Shown piece by piece: positions 1 through 5,602 of a stretch of DNA of 7,386 bases (position 1 is the stretch's first letter; each line of letters opens with the position of its first letter). The notes below the pieces were generated by a model. It did not search any database, was not told the DNA's origin, and worked only from the letters and a program-made list of their open reading frames with translations. Location: NCBI GenBank assembly GCA_900544655.1, contig UQWE01000067.1:1-7386 (forward strand). The letters are read 5' to 3'. The stretch is from an uncultured Coriobacteriaceae bacterium. GTDB taxonomy: Bacteria > Actinomycetota > Coriobacteriia > Coriobacteriales > Atopobiaceae. The position numbers and the translations under genes are program-made.

Positions 1-135
1 TGCCGCGCGCCCATCGCGGTCGCCACGCCCACGCCTGTCTCGTGTTCATCGCAGCCGTCACGCCCGCTGCGTCGCCGGTGCCGCGCGAGCATTGTGAAGA
101 CATCGGGTTGAGTTTGTTACAACGGTGCTAATCGT

Positions 136-149
136 GCACGCGCGCGTGC
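136..149. promoter_or_regulatory. 14-base perfect palindrome upstream of gdhA
   Basis: GCACGCGCGCGTGC is a perfect even palindrome, with no spacer, lying in the AT-richer part of the gdhA upstream region. It could be an operator for a dimeric regulator. CG alternation in GC-rich DNA makes such palindromes less surprising, so the functional reading is only an inference. Confidence 0.3.
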
Positions 150-200
150 TTTGTGGAAACGCCTGAAATGTATTTTATTGAGCGTCTGTCCAATATTTGC

Positions 201-225
201 CGCGCGCCGTGGGGCACGGTTCGCG
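201..225 (+). promoter_or_regulatory. Stem-loop in gdhA upstream/leader region
   Basis: CCGTG (207-211) pairs with CACGG (215-219) around a GGG loop. The stem is extended by a G-U pair and then, after one C-U mismatch, by CGCG (201-204) against CGCG (222-225). The result is a roughly 10-pair hairpin with a single mismatch. No T-run follows, so it does not look like an intrinsic terminator of an upstream gene. If gdhA is transcribed from the AT-rich segment upstream, this would be a leader RNA structure. Confidence 0.35.
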
Positions 226-244
226 ACCTGTGGCTTGGCGTGTC

Positions 245-260
245 TGTCACCTGTGTGACA
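245..260. promoter_or_regulatory. Inverted repeat TGTCAC-N4-GTGACA, candidate operator
   Basis: Two perfect 6-base arms, TGTCAC and GTGACA, are separated by CTGT, 53 bases before the gdhA start. A 16-base dyad with a short spacer in this position is typical of a dimeric transcription-factor site. It is not the CRP consensus (TGTGA-N6-TCACA) and not an FNR box (TTGAT-N4-ATCAA). I cannot name the regulator. It could instead be a small RNA hairpin in a leader. Confidence 0.4.
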
Positions 261-269
261 AGCAATCTG

Positions 270-289
270 CTAGGCCCGTTCGCGCCTAG
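270..289. promoter_or_regulatory. Inverted repeat CTAGGC-N8-GCCTAG just before gdhA
   Basis: Two perfect 6-base arms (270-275 and 284-289) flank an 8-base spacer. The repeat ends 12 bases before the AGGAG ribosome binding site at 302-306. As RNA it would be a small hairpin next to the Shine-Dalgarno sequence; as DNA it could be a repressor site. Both are inferences from symmetry alone. Confidence 0.35.
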
Positions 290-312
290 ATGGCGCATGA
301 GAGGAGACGTCG

Positions 313-1668
313 ATGACGTACACTGAGAGGGTCCTCGACGAGCTTAAGACCCGTTACCCTGAGCAGCCTGAGTTCCTCCAGGCGGCGACCGAGATTCTCG
401 GTACCCTTCAGCCTTGTGTCGATGCGCACCCCGAGTACGAGGAGGCCGCTCTTCTCGAGCGTCTCGTCGAGCCCGAGCGCGTGATCATGTTCCGCGTGCC
501 GTGGGTCGACGACTCCGGCAAGGTCCAGGTCAACCGCGGTTACCGCGTCGAGTTCAACTCCGCCATCGGCCCGTACAAGGGTGGCCTGCGCTTCAACCCC
601 ACCGTCACCCTCGGCATGCTCAAGTTCCTCGGCCTCGAGCAGATCCTCAAGAACAGCCTGACCACCCTCCCCATGGGCGGTGGCAAGGGCGGCTCTGACT
701 TCGACCCCAAGGGTAAGTCCAACAACGAGATCATGCACTTCTGCCAGTCCTTCATGACCGAGCTCGCCCGTCACATCGGCCCCAACACCGACGTTCCCGC
801 TGGTGACCTCGGCGTCGGTGGCCGTGAGGTTGCCTACCTGTTCGGTCAGTACAAGCGTCTCCGCAACGAGTGGACCGGCGTCCTCACGGGCAAGGGCCTC
901 TCCTTCGGCGGCTCGCTCGCCCGTACCGAGGCCACCGGTTACGGCCTCGCCTACTTCGTTGACGAGTACCTCAAGAGCAACGGCGACTCCTTCGAGGGCA
1001 AGAACGTCGTCGTCCACGGTTCCGGCAACGTCGCCATCTACGCCGTCCAGAAGGTCTCGCAGCTCGGCGGCAAGGTTCTCGCCTGCTCCGACACCCACGG
1101 TTGGGTCGAGGACCCCGAGGGTATCGACTACACCGTCCTCGAGCATGTCTACAACAAGAAGCGCTCTGGCCACGACAAGGGCGTCTCCCTCGCCATGTAC
1201 GTTGACGAGCGCCCCGCTGCCACCTGGCACGAGGGCGATGGCCGCGGCGTCTGGCAGCTTCCCTGCGACATCGCGCTTCCCTGCGCTCGCGAGAACACGC
1301 TGCGCCTCGCGGACGCCAAGGCCCTCGTCGCCAACGGCGTGAAGGTCGTGGGCGAGGGCGCCAACATGCCCACGACGATTGACGCGACCGAGTACTTCCA
1401 GGCCAACGGCGTCGCCTTCATGCCCGGCAAGGCCGCTAACGCCGGCGGCGGGGTCGTCTCCGGCCTCCAGATGAGCCAGAACGCCGAGCACCTCTCCTGG
1501 ACCTTCGAGGAGGTCGACGGCAAGCTCGAGCAGCTCATGCGCGGCATGTTCCACAACGTCGACGACACCGCCAAGAAGTATGGCCACGAGGGCAACTTCG
1601 TCATGGGCGCCAACATCGCCGGCTTCGAGAAGGTCGCCGACGCCATGATGGCTCAGGGCGTCTGCTAG
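313..1668 (+). CDS. gdhA: Glutamate dehydrogenase (hexameric ~450-residue type, probably NADP-linked)
   Basis: This 451-residue enzyme interconverts glutamate with 2-oxoglutarate and ammonia in the cytoplasm, linking amino-acid and ammonia metabolism. The length is usual for bacterial hexameric GDH. Substrate and catalytic residues fall at the same numbers as in the well-studied Clostridium symbiosum enzyme: K89 (GPYKGG), K113 (ILKN), K125 in the GLFV signature LPMGGGKGG, and D165 (VPAGDLGVGG). A serine in GGGVVSGLQMSQN (S383) matches the substrate-binding serine. The Rossmann turn is GSGNVA (236-241). The following strand ends in CSD, more like the E. coli NADP enzyme than the SGP of the clostridial NAD enzyme; the NADP assignment is therefore an inference. 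The ATG has AGGAG six bases upstream. The gene stands alone between an upstream region rich in inverted repeats and a tRNA gene. Identification of the family is very secure. Confidence 0.97.
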   Translation: MTYTERVLDELKTRYPEQPEFLQAATEILGTLQPCVDAHPEYEEAALLERLVEPERVIMFRVPWVDDSGKVQVNRGYRVEFNSAIGPYKGGLRFNPTVTLGMLKFLGLEQILKNSLTTLPMGGGKGGSDFDPKGKSNNEIMHFCQSFMTELARHIGPNTDVPAGDLGVGGREVAYLFGQYKRLRNEWTGVLTGKGLSFGGSLARTEATGYGLAYFVDEYLKSNGDSFEGKNVVVHGSGNVAIYAVQKVSQLGGKVLACSDTHGWVEDPEGIDYTVLEHVYNKKRSGHDKGVSLAMYVDERPAATWHEGDGRGVWQLPCDIALPCARENTLRLADAKALVANGVKVVGEGANMPTTIDATEYFQANGVAFMPGKAANAGGGVVSGLQMSQNAEHLSWTFEEVDGKLEQLMRGMFHNVDDTAKKYGHEGNFVMGANIAGFEKVADAMMAQGVC

Positions 1669-1830
1669 GGAGTCTCCTGTATTCGGGCGTCCACCAACGG
1701 GTCGCCGGCTTGCCGGGAGTGGCTCGCGAGTCGTCTGCGCCCTCGCGAATCTAGCGCACACCAACGGCGTCGCGCCCCGGCGGGCTTCGGCTCTTCCTCA
1801 GTCGGGCGCGACGTCGCAGATTCTCCATCG
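1669..1830. other. Gene-free stretch after gdhA with inverted and direct repeats
   Basis: No coding region is supported. Besides the long stem-loop at 1765-1816, it contains the 7-base inverted repeat TCGCGAG (1724-1730) / CTCGCGA (1742-1748) with an 11-base loop. It also holds a direct repeat of CACCAACGG (1692-1700 and 1759-1767), each copy followed within a base by GTCGC. The partial duplication suggests two related gdhA 3'-end structures. None is followed by a T-run. Confidence 0.5.
1765..1816 (+). terminator. Long stem-loop, probable gdhA 3'-end structure
   Basis: Bases 1765-1777 pair with 1804-1816 in a 13-pair stem (one G-U, the rest Watson-Crick, including CGTCGCGCCC against GGGCGCGACG). 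The 26-base loop contains a smaller hairpin, GGGC-TTCG-GCTC, capped by a UUCG tetraloop. Sitting between gdhA and the tRNA promoter, it is the best candidate for ending or protecting the gdhA transcript. The missing T-run means it is not a canonical intrinsic terminator. A U-less hairpin terminator, a Rho-assisted end or an mRNA-stabilising structure are all possible. Confidence 0.5.
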
Positions 1831-1857
1831 TTGACAAGTGCTCACTTAGGTTACTAT
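1831..1857 (+). promoter_or_regulatory. Promoter of tRNA-Leu
   Basis: A perfect -35 hexamer TTGACA (1831-1836) is followed 15 bases later by TACTAT (1852-1857), which matches the -10 consensus at four of six positions. The mature tRNA begins 14 bases after the -10, as expected for a stable-RNA promoter. The 15-base spacer is short; TATTGA (1855-1860) at 18 bases is a weaker alternative -10. Confidence 0.7.
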
Positions 1858-1871
1858 TGAGCGGTTGCCAT

Positions 1872-1958
1872 GCGGGCGTGGCGGAACTGGTAGACGCGCT
1901 GGATTTAGGTTCCAGTGGGGGAGACTTCGTGCAGGTTCGATTCCTGTCGCCCGCACCA
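1872..1958 (+). tRNA. tRNA-Leu (anticodon UAG)
   Basis: A complete class II tRNA with encoded CCA. The acceptor stem is GCGGGCG (1872-1878) against CGCCCGC (1948-1954), with discriminator A at 1955 and CCA at 1956-1958. The anticodon arm is CTGGA-TTTAGGT-TCCAG, placing anticodon TAG at 1906-1908, which reads CUA and by wobble other CUN leucine codons. The long variable arm (about 1916-1930) and the A73 discriminator are leucine features. The T loop is TTCGATT. The gene has its own promoter and an intrinsic terminator, so it appears to be a single-gene transcription unit between gdhA and tig. Confidence 0.97.
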
Positions 1959-1968
1959 TTGAATGTTT

Positions 1969-2002
1969 GAGGAGGTCGTCGTGATTGCGGCGACCTCCTT
2001 TT
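1969..2002 (+). terminator. Intrinsic terminator of tRNA-Leu
   Basis: Bases 1969-1980 pair with 1989-2000 around the 8-base loop 1981-1988. The core GGAGGTCG (1971-1978) / CGACCTCC (1991-1998) is perfect, and the stem runs directly into TTTT (1999-2002). It begins 11 bases after the tRNA 3' end, a typical distance. Confidence 0.85.
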
Positions 2003-2028
2003 GCGTCTCAGCAGATGCTGTTCTCATT

Positions 2029-2037
2029 TGCTAGAAT
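2029..2037 (+). promoter_or_regulatory. Extended -10 promoter of tig
   Basis: TG at 2029-2030, one base, then TAGAAT (2032-2037) makes a TGnTAnAAT-type extended -10. No good -35 is visible at 17 bases, which extended -10 promoters can tolerate. The expected start of transcription, about 2043-2046, would leave a leader of roughly 50 bases before the tig start codon. Confidence 0.55.
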
Positions 2038-2052
2038 CGTTATGTTTGTGCA

Positions 2053-2073
2053 TGGGTGGGTCACTCCCGCCCA
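2053..2073 (+). promoter_or_regulatory. Stem-loop at the 5' end of the predicted tig mRNA
   Basis: GGGTGGG (2054-2060) pairs along its whole length with CCCGCCC (2066-2072), including one U-G pair, and T2053-A2073 adds an eighth pair; the loop is TCACT. It lies within about ten bases of the inferred transcription start and 14 bases before the AGGAGG ribosome binding site. A hairpin this close to the 5' end commonly protects mRNA from decay. That role is inferred; the structure itself is plain in the sequence. Confidence 0.5.
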
Positions 2074-2097
2074 CGGAATGACCATCCAGGAGGAACG

Positions 2098-3420
2098 TTG
2101 AAGATCACCGTCACCGCCACCGAGCCCAAGGACAACAAGCTCGAGGCCAACATTACCGTCGCCGCCGCTGATGTCGATGCCGCCATCAAGAAGGCTTACA
2201 AGGACATCGCCAACCAGTATCGCTTCCAGGGCTTCCGCAAGGGCAAGGCCCCGCGTCCGGTCATCGACGGCCTCGTCGGCAAGAACTACGTGCTCGCCCA
2301 GGCTTCCGAGGATGTCCTCCAGCAGGCCCAGCCGCTCATGCTCGACGAGCTCGACATCGTGCCCGTCGGCGAGCCCCACTTCGACGGCGAGGCCAAGCTC
2401 GTCACCGAGGGCGCTGACTTCGAGGCTACCCTCGTGATCGATGTTCGCCCTGACTGCGAGCTCGAGAGCTATGACGCCCCCGAGATCAACATGCCTCCCG
2501 CGGAGGTCACCGAGGCCGAGCTCGCCGAGCAGCTCGACGCCCTCCTGAGCTACCGCGCCTCCTTCGAGGATGCCGCTGACGATTACGTCGCCGCCGAGAA
2601 CGACCTGCTCACCATCGACGTCGAGAACGTCGAGAACGGCGAGTCCCTCGCTGGCGAGGACCGTCCGTTCATGCTTGGCTCCACCCAGGTTCCCGCCGAG
2701 TTCAACGATGCCATCAAGGGCATGAAGGTCGGCGAGACCAAGGACGTCGAGATTCACGTCAACGGCACCGACGAGGCCGAGGCCAAGACCATCAAGGTCA
2801 AGGTCACCCTCAAGTCCGCCAAGAAGCGCGTCCTCCCCGAGCTCAATGACGAGTTTGCCAAGTCCGCTGGCTTCGACACCGTCGACGCCTTCAAGGATGC
2901 CGTCAAGGACGAGATCGCCAAGGACAAGGAGACCAGCCTCCCCAACCTCAAGGAGAGCCGCGTCATCGAGAAGCTCGCCGAGGCCCTCAAGCTCGACGAG
3001 GTCCCCGAGGACTACGTCAAGCAGGTCCACGATGAGATCGCCCAGGACATCCTCGCCCAGCTCCAGCGTCAGGGCCTCACCCTCGACGCCTGGCTCAACG
3101 CCCGCGGCATCCAGGCCCACGAGTTCCTGAACGACTTGAACGAGCAGGCCCTCGAGCGCGCCCGTCAGTCCCTCGCCCTCGACGCTCTTGCCAAGAAGCT
3201 CGGCTTCGAGGCCTCTGACGAGGACATCCGCGCCGAGTTCGAGGACGCCGGTGTCGCTGACGTCGACGCCTCCCTCAAGGAGTTCAAGGAGGCCGGCCGC
3301 ATGCCTGCCGTTCGCGAGAGCATCAAGCGCACCAAGGCCGTCGACTGGCTCGTCGAGAACGCCAAGGTCAACATCGTTGACGAGGTTGCCGAGCGTCGTG
3401 CCGCTCGCGACGCCGAGTAG
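2098..3420 (+). CDS. tig: Trigger factor, ribosome-associated chaperone
   Basis: This 440-residue protein binds near the ribosomal exit tunnel and shields nascent chains. The TTG start at 2098 is chosen because AGGAGG (2088-2093) lies four bases upstream and the product then begins MKITVTATEP, as trigger factors do. The in-frame GTG at 2056 would fall inside the leader hairpin and add residues unlike the family. The N-terminal ribosome-binding domain carries the signature FQGFRKGKAPRPVI (43-56, with GFRK at 45-48). The FKBP-like domain (about 160-240) is divergent: the usual MGQGRMIPGFE region reads MLGSTQVPAEF, and the segment is shorter than in E. coli, so prolyl isomerase activity may be weak or absent. 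The SurA-like C-terminal chaperone arms follow VLPELNDEFAKS (245-256). The tail is charged (AERRAARDAE). tig sits upstream of clpP-clpX as in many bacteria, but ends at its own strong terminator. Confidence 0.96.
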   Translation: MKITVTATEPKDNKLEANITVAAADVDAAIKKAYKDIANQYRFQGFRKGKAPRPVIDGLVGKNYVLAQASEDVLQQAQPLMLDELDIVPVGEPHFDGEAKLVTEGADFEATLVIDVRPDCELESYDAPEINMPPAEVTEAELAEQLDALLSYRASFEDAADDYVAAENDLLTIDVENVENGESLAGEDRPFMLGSTQVPAEFNDAIKGMKVGETKDVEIHVNGTDEAEAKTIKVKVTLKSAKKRVLPELNDEFAKSAGFDTVDAFKDAVKDEIAKDKETSLPNLKESRVIEKLAEALKLDEVPEDYVKQVHDEIAQDILAQLQRQGLTLDAWLNARGIQAHEFLNDLNEQALERARQSLALDALAKKLGFEASDEDIRAEFEDAGVADVDASLKEFKEAGRMPAVRESIKRTKAVDWLVENAKVNIVDEVAERRAARDAE

Positions 3421-3466
3421 CATTTTCCGCCCGTTCGGGCTCTCACTCCCATAAAGGGGTATAAGC

Positions 3467-3499
3467 GCCGGGCGGGGTGATTTCCCCGCCCGGCTTTTT
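3467..3499 (+). terminator. Strong intrinsic terminator after tig
   Basis: A perfect 11-pair stem, GCCGGGCGGGG (3467-3477) with CCCCGCCCGGC (3484-3494), has a six-base loop and a run of five T (3495-3499). It should separate tig from clpP transcription. A smaller palindrome, GCCCGTTCGGGC (3429-3440), lies just after the tig stop codon. Confidence 0.92.
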
Positions 3500-3595
3500 C
3501 TCCCCGAGCGAGCTCGCCAGCATAGGCTGGGAGGCGAACGCTCCCGCAAGACAAGGTGGCCGGCTCATCCGCGCCTGATCACAATGGAGGACCAC
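3500..3595 (+). promoter_or_regulatory. clpP upstream region with two dyads
   Basis: Since tig ends at a strong terminator, clpP should have a promoter here, but I see no convincing -35/-10 pair; TAGGCT (3523-3528) is the nearest -10-like hexamer and has no -35. The region holds the palindrome GCGAGCTCGC (3508-3517) and the inverted repeat GGGAG-N7-CTCCC (3529-3545). GCGAAC at 3534-3539, inside that repeat, is GTTCGC on the other strand, which resembles one half of the ClgR sites that control clp genes in some actinobacteria. The second half-site is not evident. Confidence 0.35.
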
Positions 3596-4219
3596 ATGGT
3601 CAACCCGGTTCGCAACATCCCCAACATCCCGTATGTCGTCGAGCAGACCCCTCGCGGCGAGCGAAGCTACGACATCTACAGCCGCCTGCTCAACGATCGC
3701 ATCGTCTTCCTCGGCGAGGAGGTCACTCGCGATTCCGCCAACCTCGTAGTGGCGCAGCTCCTGCACCTCGAGAGCCAGGACCCGGACAAGGACATCATGC
3801 TCTACATCGACTCGCCCGGCGGCGACGTCTATGCGGGCCTCGGCATCATCGACACGATGAACTACATCAAGCCCGACGTCTGCACCATCTGCGTGGGTAT
3901 GGCCGCCTCCATGGGCGCCGCCATCCTCGCTTGCGGCGCAAAGGGCAAGCGCATGGCGCTTCCCAACTCGATGGTCCTTATCCACCAGCCGAGCTCCGGC
4001 GTCCAGGGCCAGCAGACTGACATCCAGATCGTCGCTGACGAGACCAAGTGGATTCGCCAGCACCTCAACGAGATGCTGGCCGAGGCCACTGGCCAGCCGG
4101 TCGAGCGCATCAACGAGGACACCGAGCGCGACCGCTACCTGCGCGCTGCCGAGGCCTGCGAGTACGGTCTCGTCGACAAGGTCATCACCTCGCGCGCTGA
4201 CGCCGCCAAGGAGGAGTAA
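3596..4219 (+). CDS. clpP: ClpP, ATP-dependent Clp protease proteolytic subunit
   Basis: This 207-residue cytoplasmic serine peptidase forms the tetradecameric chamber that degrades proteins fed by ClpX or other Clp ATPases. The catalytic triad is visible: S105 in GMAASMGA, H130 in LIHQPS and D179 in TERDRYL, each eight residues beyond the E. coli numbering. IDSPGGDVYAG (71-81) is the conserved substrate-strand region. The start at 3596 is preferred over the in-frame ATG at 3584 because GGAGG (3586-3590) sits five bases before it and overlaps the earlier ATG. The product then starts MVNPVRNIPNIPYVVEQTPR, a normal N-terminal loop. Its last codons AAG GAG GAG also serve as the ribosome binding site for clpX, so the two genes are probably translationally coupled. 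Only one clpP is present here, whereas many actinomycetes carry a tandem pair at this locus. Confidence 0.97.
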   Translation: MVNPVRNIPNIPYVVEQTPRGERSYDIYSRLLNDRIVFLGEEVTRDSANLVVAQLLHLESQDPDKDIMLYIDSPGGDVYAGLGIIDTMNYIKPDVCTICVGMAASMGAAILACGAKGKRMALPNSMVLIHQPSSGVQGQQTDIQIVADETKWIRQHLNEMLAEATGQPVERINEDTERDRYLRAAEACEYGLVDKVITSRADAAKEE

Positions 4220-4222
4220 CCA

Positions 4223-5599
4223 GTGCCCCAGTACCATGACCCCATGAGCCCCAAGGACGTGTGCTGCTCGTTCTGTGGCAAGTCCCGCGATCAGGTGCGC
4301 AAGCTCGTTCAGGGCGCCAACGGCGTCTACATCTGCGACGAGTGCATCGCCGCCTGCTCCGACATCATTCATGGCACGCCTGGCTATGCCCATGACGCCG
4401 ACATGGATGACGAGGGCACGCTCGAGGAGCTCCTGCCGCTCGAGCAGCTTCCCACGCCGCACCAGATCTATGACGAGCTCTCGCAGTATGTCATGGGTCA
4501 GGAGGATGCCAAGCGTGCGATGAGCGTGGCCGTCTACAACCACTACCGTCGCGTGCTCTATGGCATGGAGAACGACCTCTACGCCGAGGAGTACGAGCAC
4601 CTCCAGCATGTCGCCCACGACGCCGGCACCGAGGACGTGCTTGGCTCGAACGAGCCCGTTGAGCTTGCAAAGAGCAACATCCTGCTCCTGGGTCCCACGG
4701 GTACCGGCAAGACGCTGCTCGCCCAGACGCTCGCGCGCTTCCTGCGCGTCCCCTTCGCCATCGCTGACGCCACCTCCCTTACGGAGAGCGGCTATGTGGG
4801 CGAGGACGTCGAGAACATCCTGCTCAAGCTCATTACCGCAGCCGACGGTGATGTCGAGCGCGCCCAGGTCGGTATCGTCTACATCGACGAGGTCGACAAG
4901 ATCGCCCGCAAGGCTGAGAACCTCTCCATCACGCGAGACGTCTCCGGCGAGGGCGTGCAGCAGTCGCTGCTCAAGATCCTCGAGGGCACCATCGCGAGCG
5001 TTCCGCCCCAAGGCGGCCGCAAGCATCCGCAGCAGGAGCTCATCAAGATCGACACGACGAACATCCTGTTCATCTGCGGTGGCGCCTTCGTGGGTCTCGA
5101 CAAGATTGTTGCGGACCGCATCGGCAAGAAGGGCATCGGCTTTAACTCCGAGCTCGCCAAGAAGGTCACCGAGTCCCAGGATGACCTCATGGCCGAGGTC
5201 ACGCCCCAGGACCTGCACACCTTCGGCATGATTCCTGAGTTCGTGGGTCGCCTGCCCGTTATCTGCTCCACCAAGCAGCTGACTGAGGATGATCTCGTGC
5301 GCATCCTCACCGAGCCGCGCAACGCCATCATCAAGCAGTACGTTCGCATGTTCGAGATCGAGGGCGTTAAGCTCGAGTTCGAGGACGAGGCCGTTCGCGA
5401 GATGGCACGCCTCGCGCTGGCCCGCAAGACCGGCGCCCGCGGCCTTCGCGCCATTGCGGAGAAGGTTCTGCAGCAGACGATGTTTGATGTCCCGAGCGAC
5501 CTCTCCGTCTCCAAGGTCATTGTGACCAAGGAGGCAGTCGCCGGTGAGGAGCAGCCTAAGCTCGTGCACACGCACAAGGCCGGGCACCGTTCGGAGTAG
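4223..5599 (+). CDS. clpX: ClpX, AAA+ unfoldase of the Clp protease
   Basis: This 458-residue ATPase recognises, unfolds and translocates substrates into ClpP. The N-terminal zinc-binding domain has CSFCGK (C15, C18) and ICDEC (C38, C41). Next come Walker A GPTGTGKT (157-164), pore loop GYVG (190-193), Walker B IVYIDE (218-223), pore RKH (266-268), the IGF loop (305-307) that docks on ClpP, the arginine finger in EFVGRL (R343) and sensor 2 GARGLR (404-409). The GTG start lies six bases after the Shine-Dalgarno AAGGAGGAG (4208-4216) at the end of clpP; an internal ATG at 4244 has no such site. One oddity is that residues 111-145, between NHYRR and VEL, form a 35-residue, largely acidic linker where E. 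coli ClpX has about nine. All catalytic motifs are intact. Confidence 0.97.
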   Translation: MPQYHDPMSPKDVCCSFCGKSRDQVRKLVQGANGVYICDECIAACSDIIHGTPGYAHDADMDDEGTLEELLPLEQLPTPHQIYDELSQYVMGQEDAKRAMSVAVYNHYRRVLYGMENDLYAEEYEHLQHVAHDAGTEDVLGSNEPVELAKSNILLLGPTGTGKTLLAQTLARFLRVPFAIADATSLTESGYVGEDVENILLKLITAADGDVERAQVGIVYIDEVDKIARKAENLSITRDVSGEGVQQSLLKILEGTIASVPPQGGRKHPQQELIKIDTTNILFICGGAFVGLDKIVADRIGKKGIGFNSELAKKVTESQDDLMAEVTPQDLHTFGMIPEFVGRLPVICSTKQLTEDDLVRILTEPRNAIIKQYVRMFEIEGVKLEFEDEAVREMARLALARKTGARGLRAIAEKVLQQTMFDVPSDLSVSKVIVTKEAVAGEEQPKLVHTHKAGHRSE

Positions 5600-5602
5600 C
5601 GC

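Larger units (their letters stand above)
1..312. other. Gene-free region upstream of gdhA
   Basis: I find no gene here that I can support. In the first ~110 bases all three + frames run from the left edge into a stop without resembling a known protein end. The reverse strand is open from ATGs near 90-105 to the edge but has no Shine-Dalgarno sequence. Bases ~90-200 are distinctly more AT-rich than the flanks, as expected of a promoter region. The part from 136 onward contains a 14-base palindrome and three inverted repeats, listed separately. I could not settle on a promoter. TTGAGT (108-113) with TAATCG (129-134) at 15-base spacing, and TTGTGG (151-156) with TTTATT (174-179) at 17-base spacing, are both weak. 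Either would leave a gdhA leader well over 100 bases long. Confidence 0.6.

Noticed and set aside
1..105. Possible divergent gene starting near 90-105 on the reverse strand
   Set aside because: The frame is open to the edge, but there is no Shine-Dalgarno sequence, the peptide is Arg/Gly/Ala-rich and unrecognisable, and the stretch is too short to judge.
286..1764. Long reverse-strand open frame (492 codons) across gdhA
   Set aside because: It mirrors the GDH codons; GC-rich codon choice (GAG/CTC, GTC/GAC) removes antisense stops. The product is a repetitive, Leu/Val/Asp/Gly-rich sequence with no family resemblance, and gdhA is unambiguous on the + strand.
2056..2097. Upstream GTG start for trigger factor
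   Set aside because: It lies within the leader hairpin, has no ribosome binding site, and adds 14 residues not seen in the family; TTG at 2098 has AGGAGG in place and gives MKITV.
2008..3549. Reverse-strand open frame (513 codons) across tig
   Set aside because: Antisense shadow of trigger factor with biased composition; it also runs through the tig terminator and promoter.
3584..3595. Upstream ATG start for ClpP
   Set aside because: The GGAGG ribosome binding site at 3586-3590 overlaps this ATG and is spaced correctly for the ATG at 3596.
3443..5587. Very long reverse-strand open frame (714 codons) across clpP and clpX
   Set aside because: Striking length, but it exactly opposes two textbook genes and crosses their intergenic region. 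The translation is low-complexity, and no ribosome binding site or promoter supports it.
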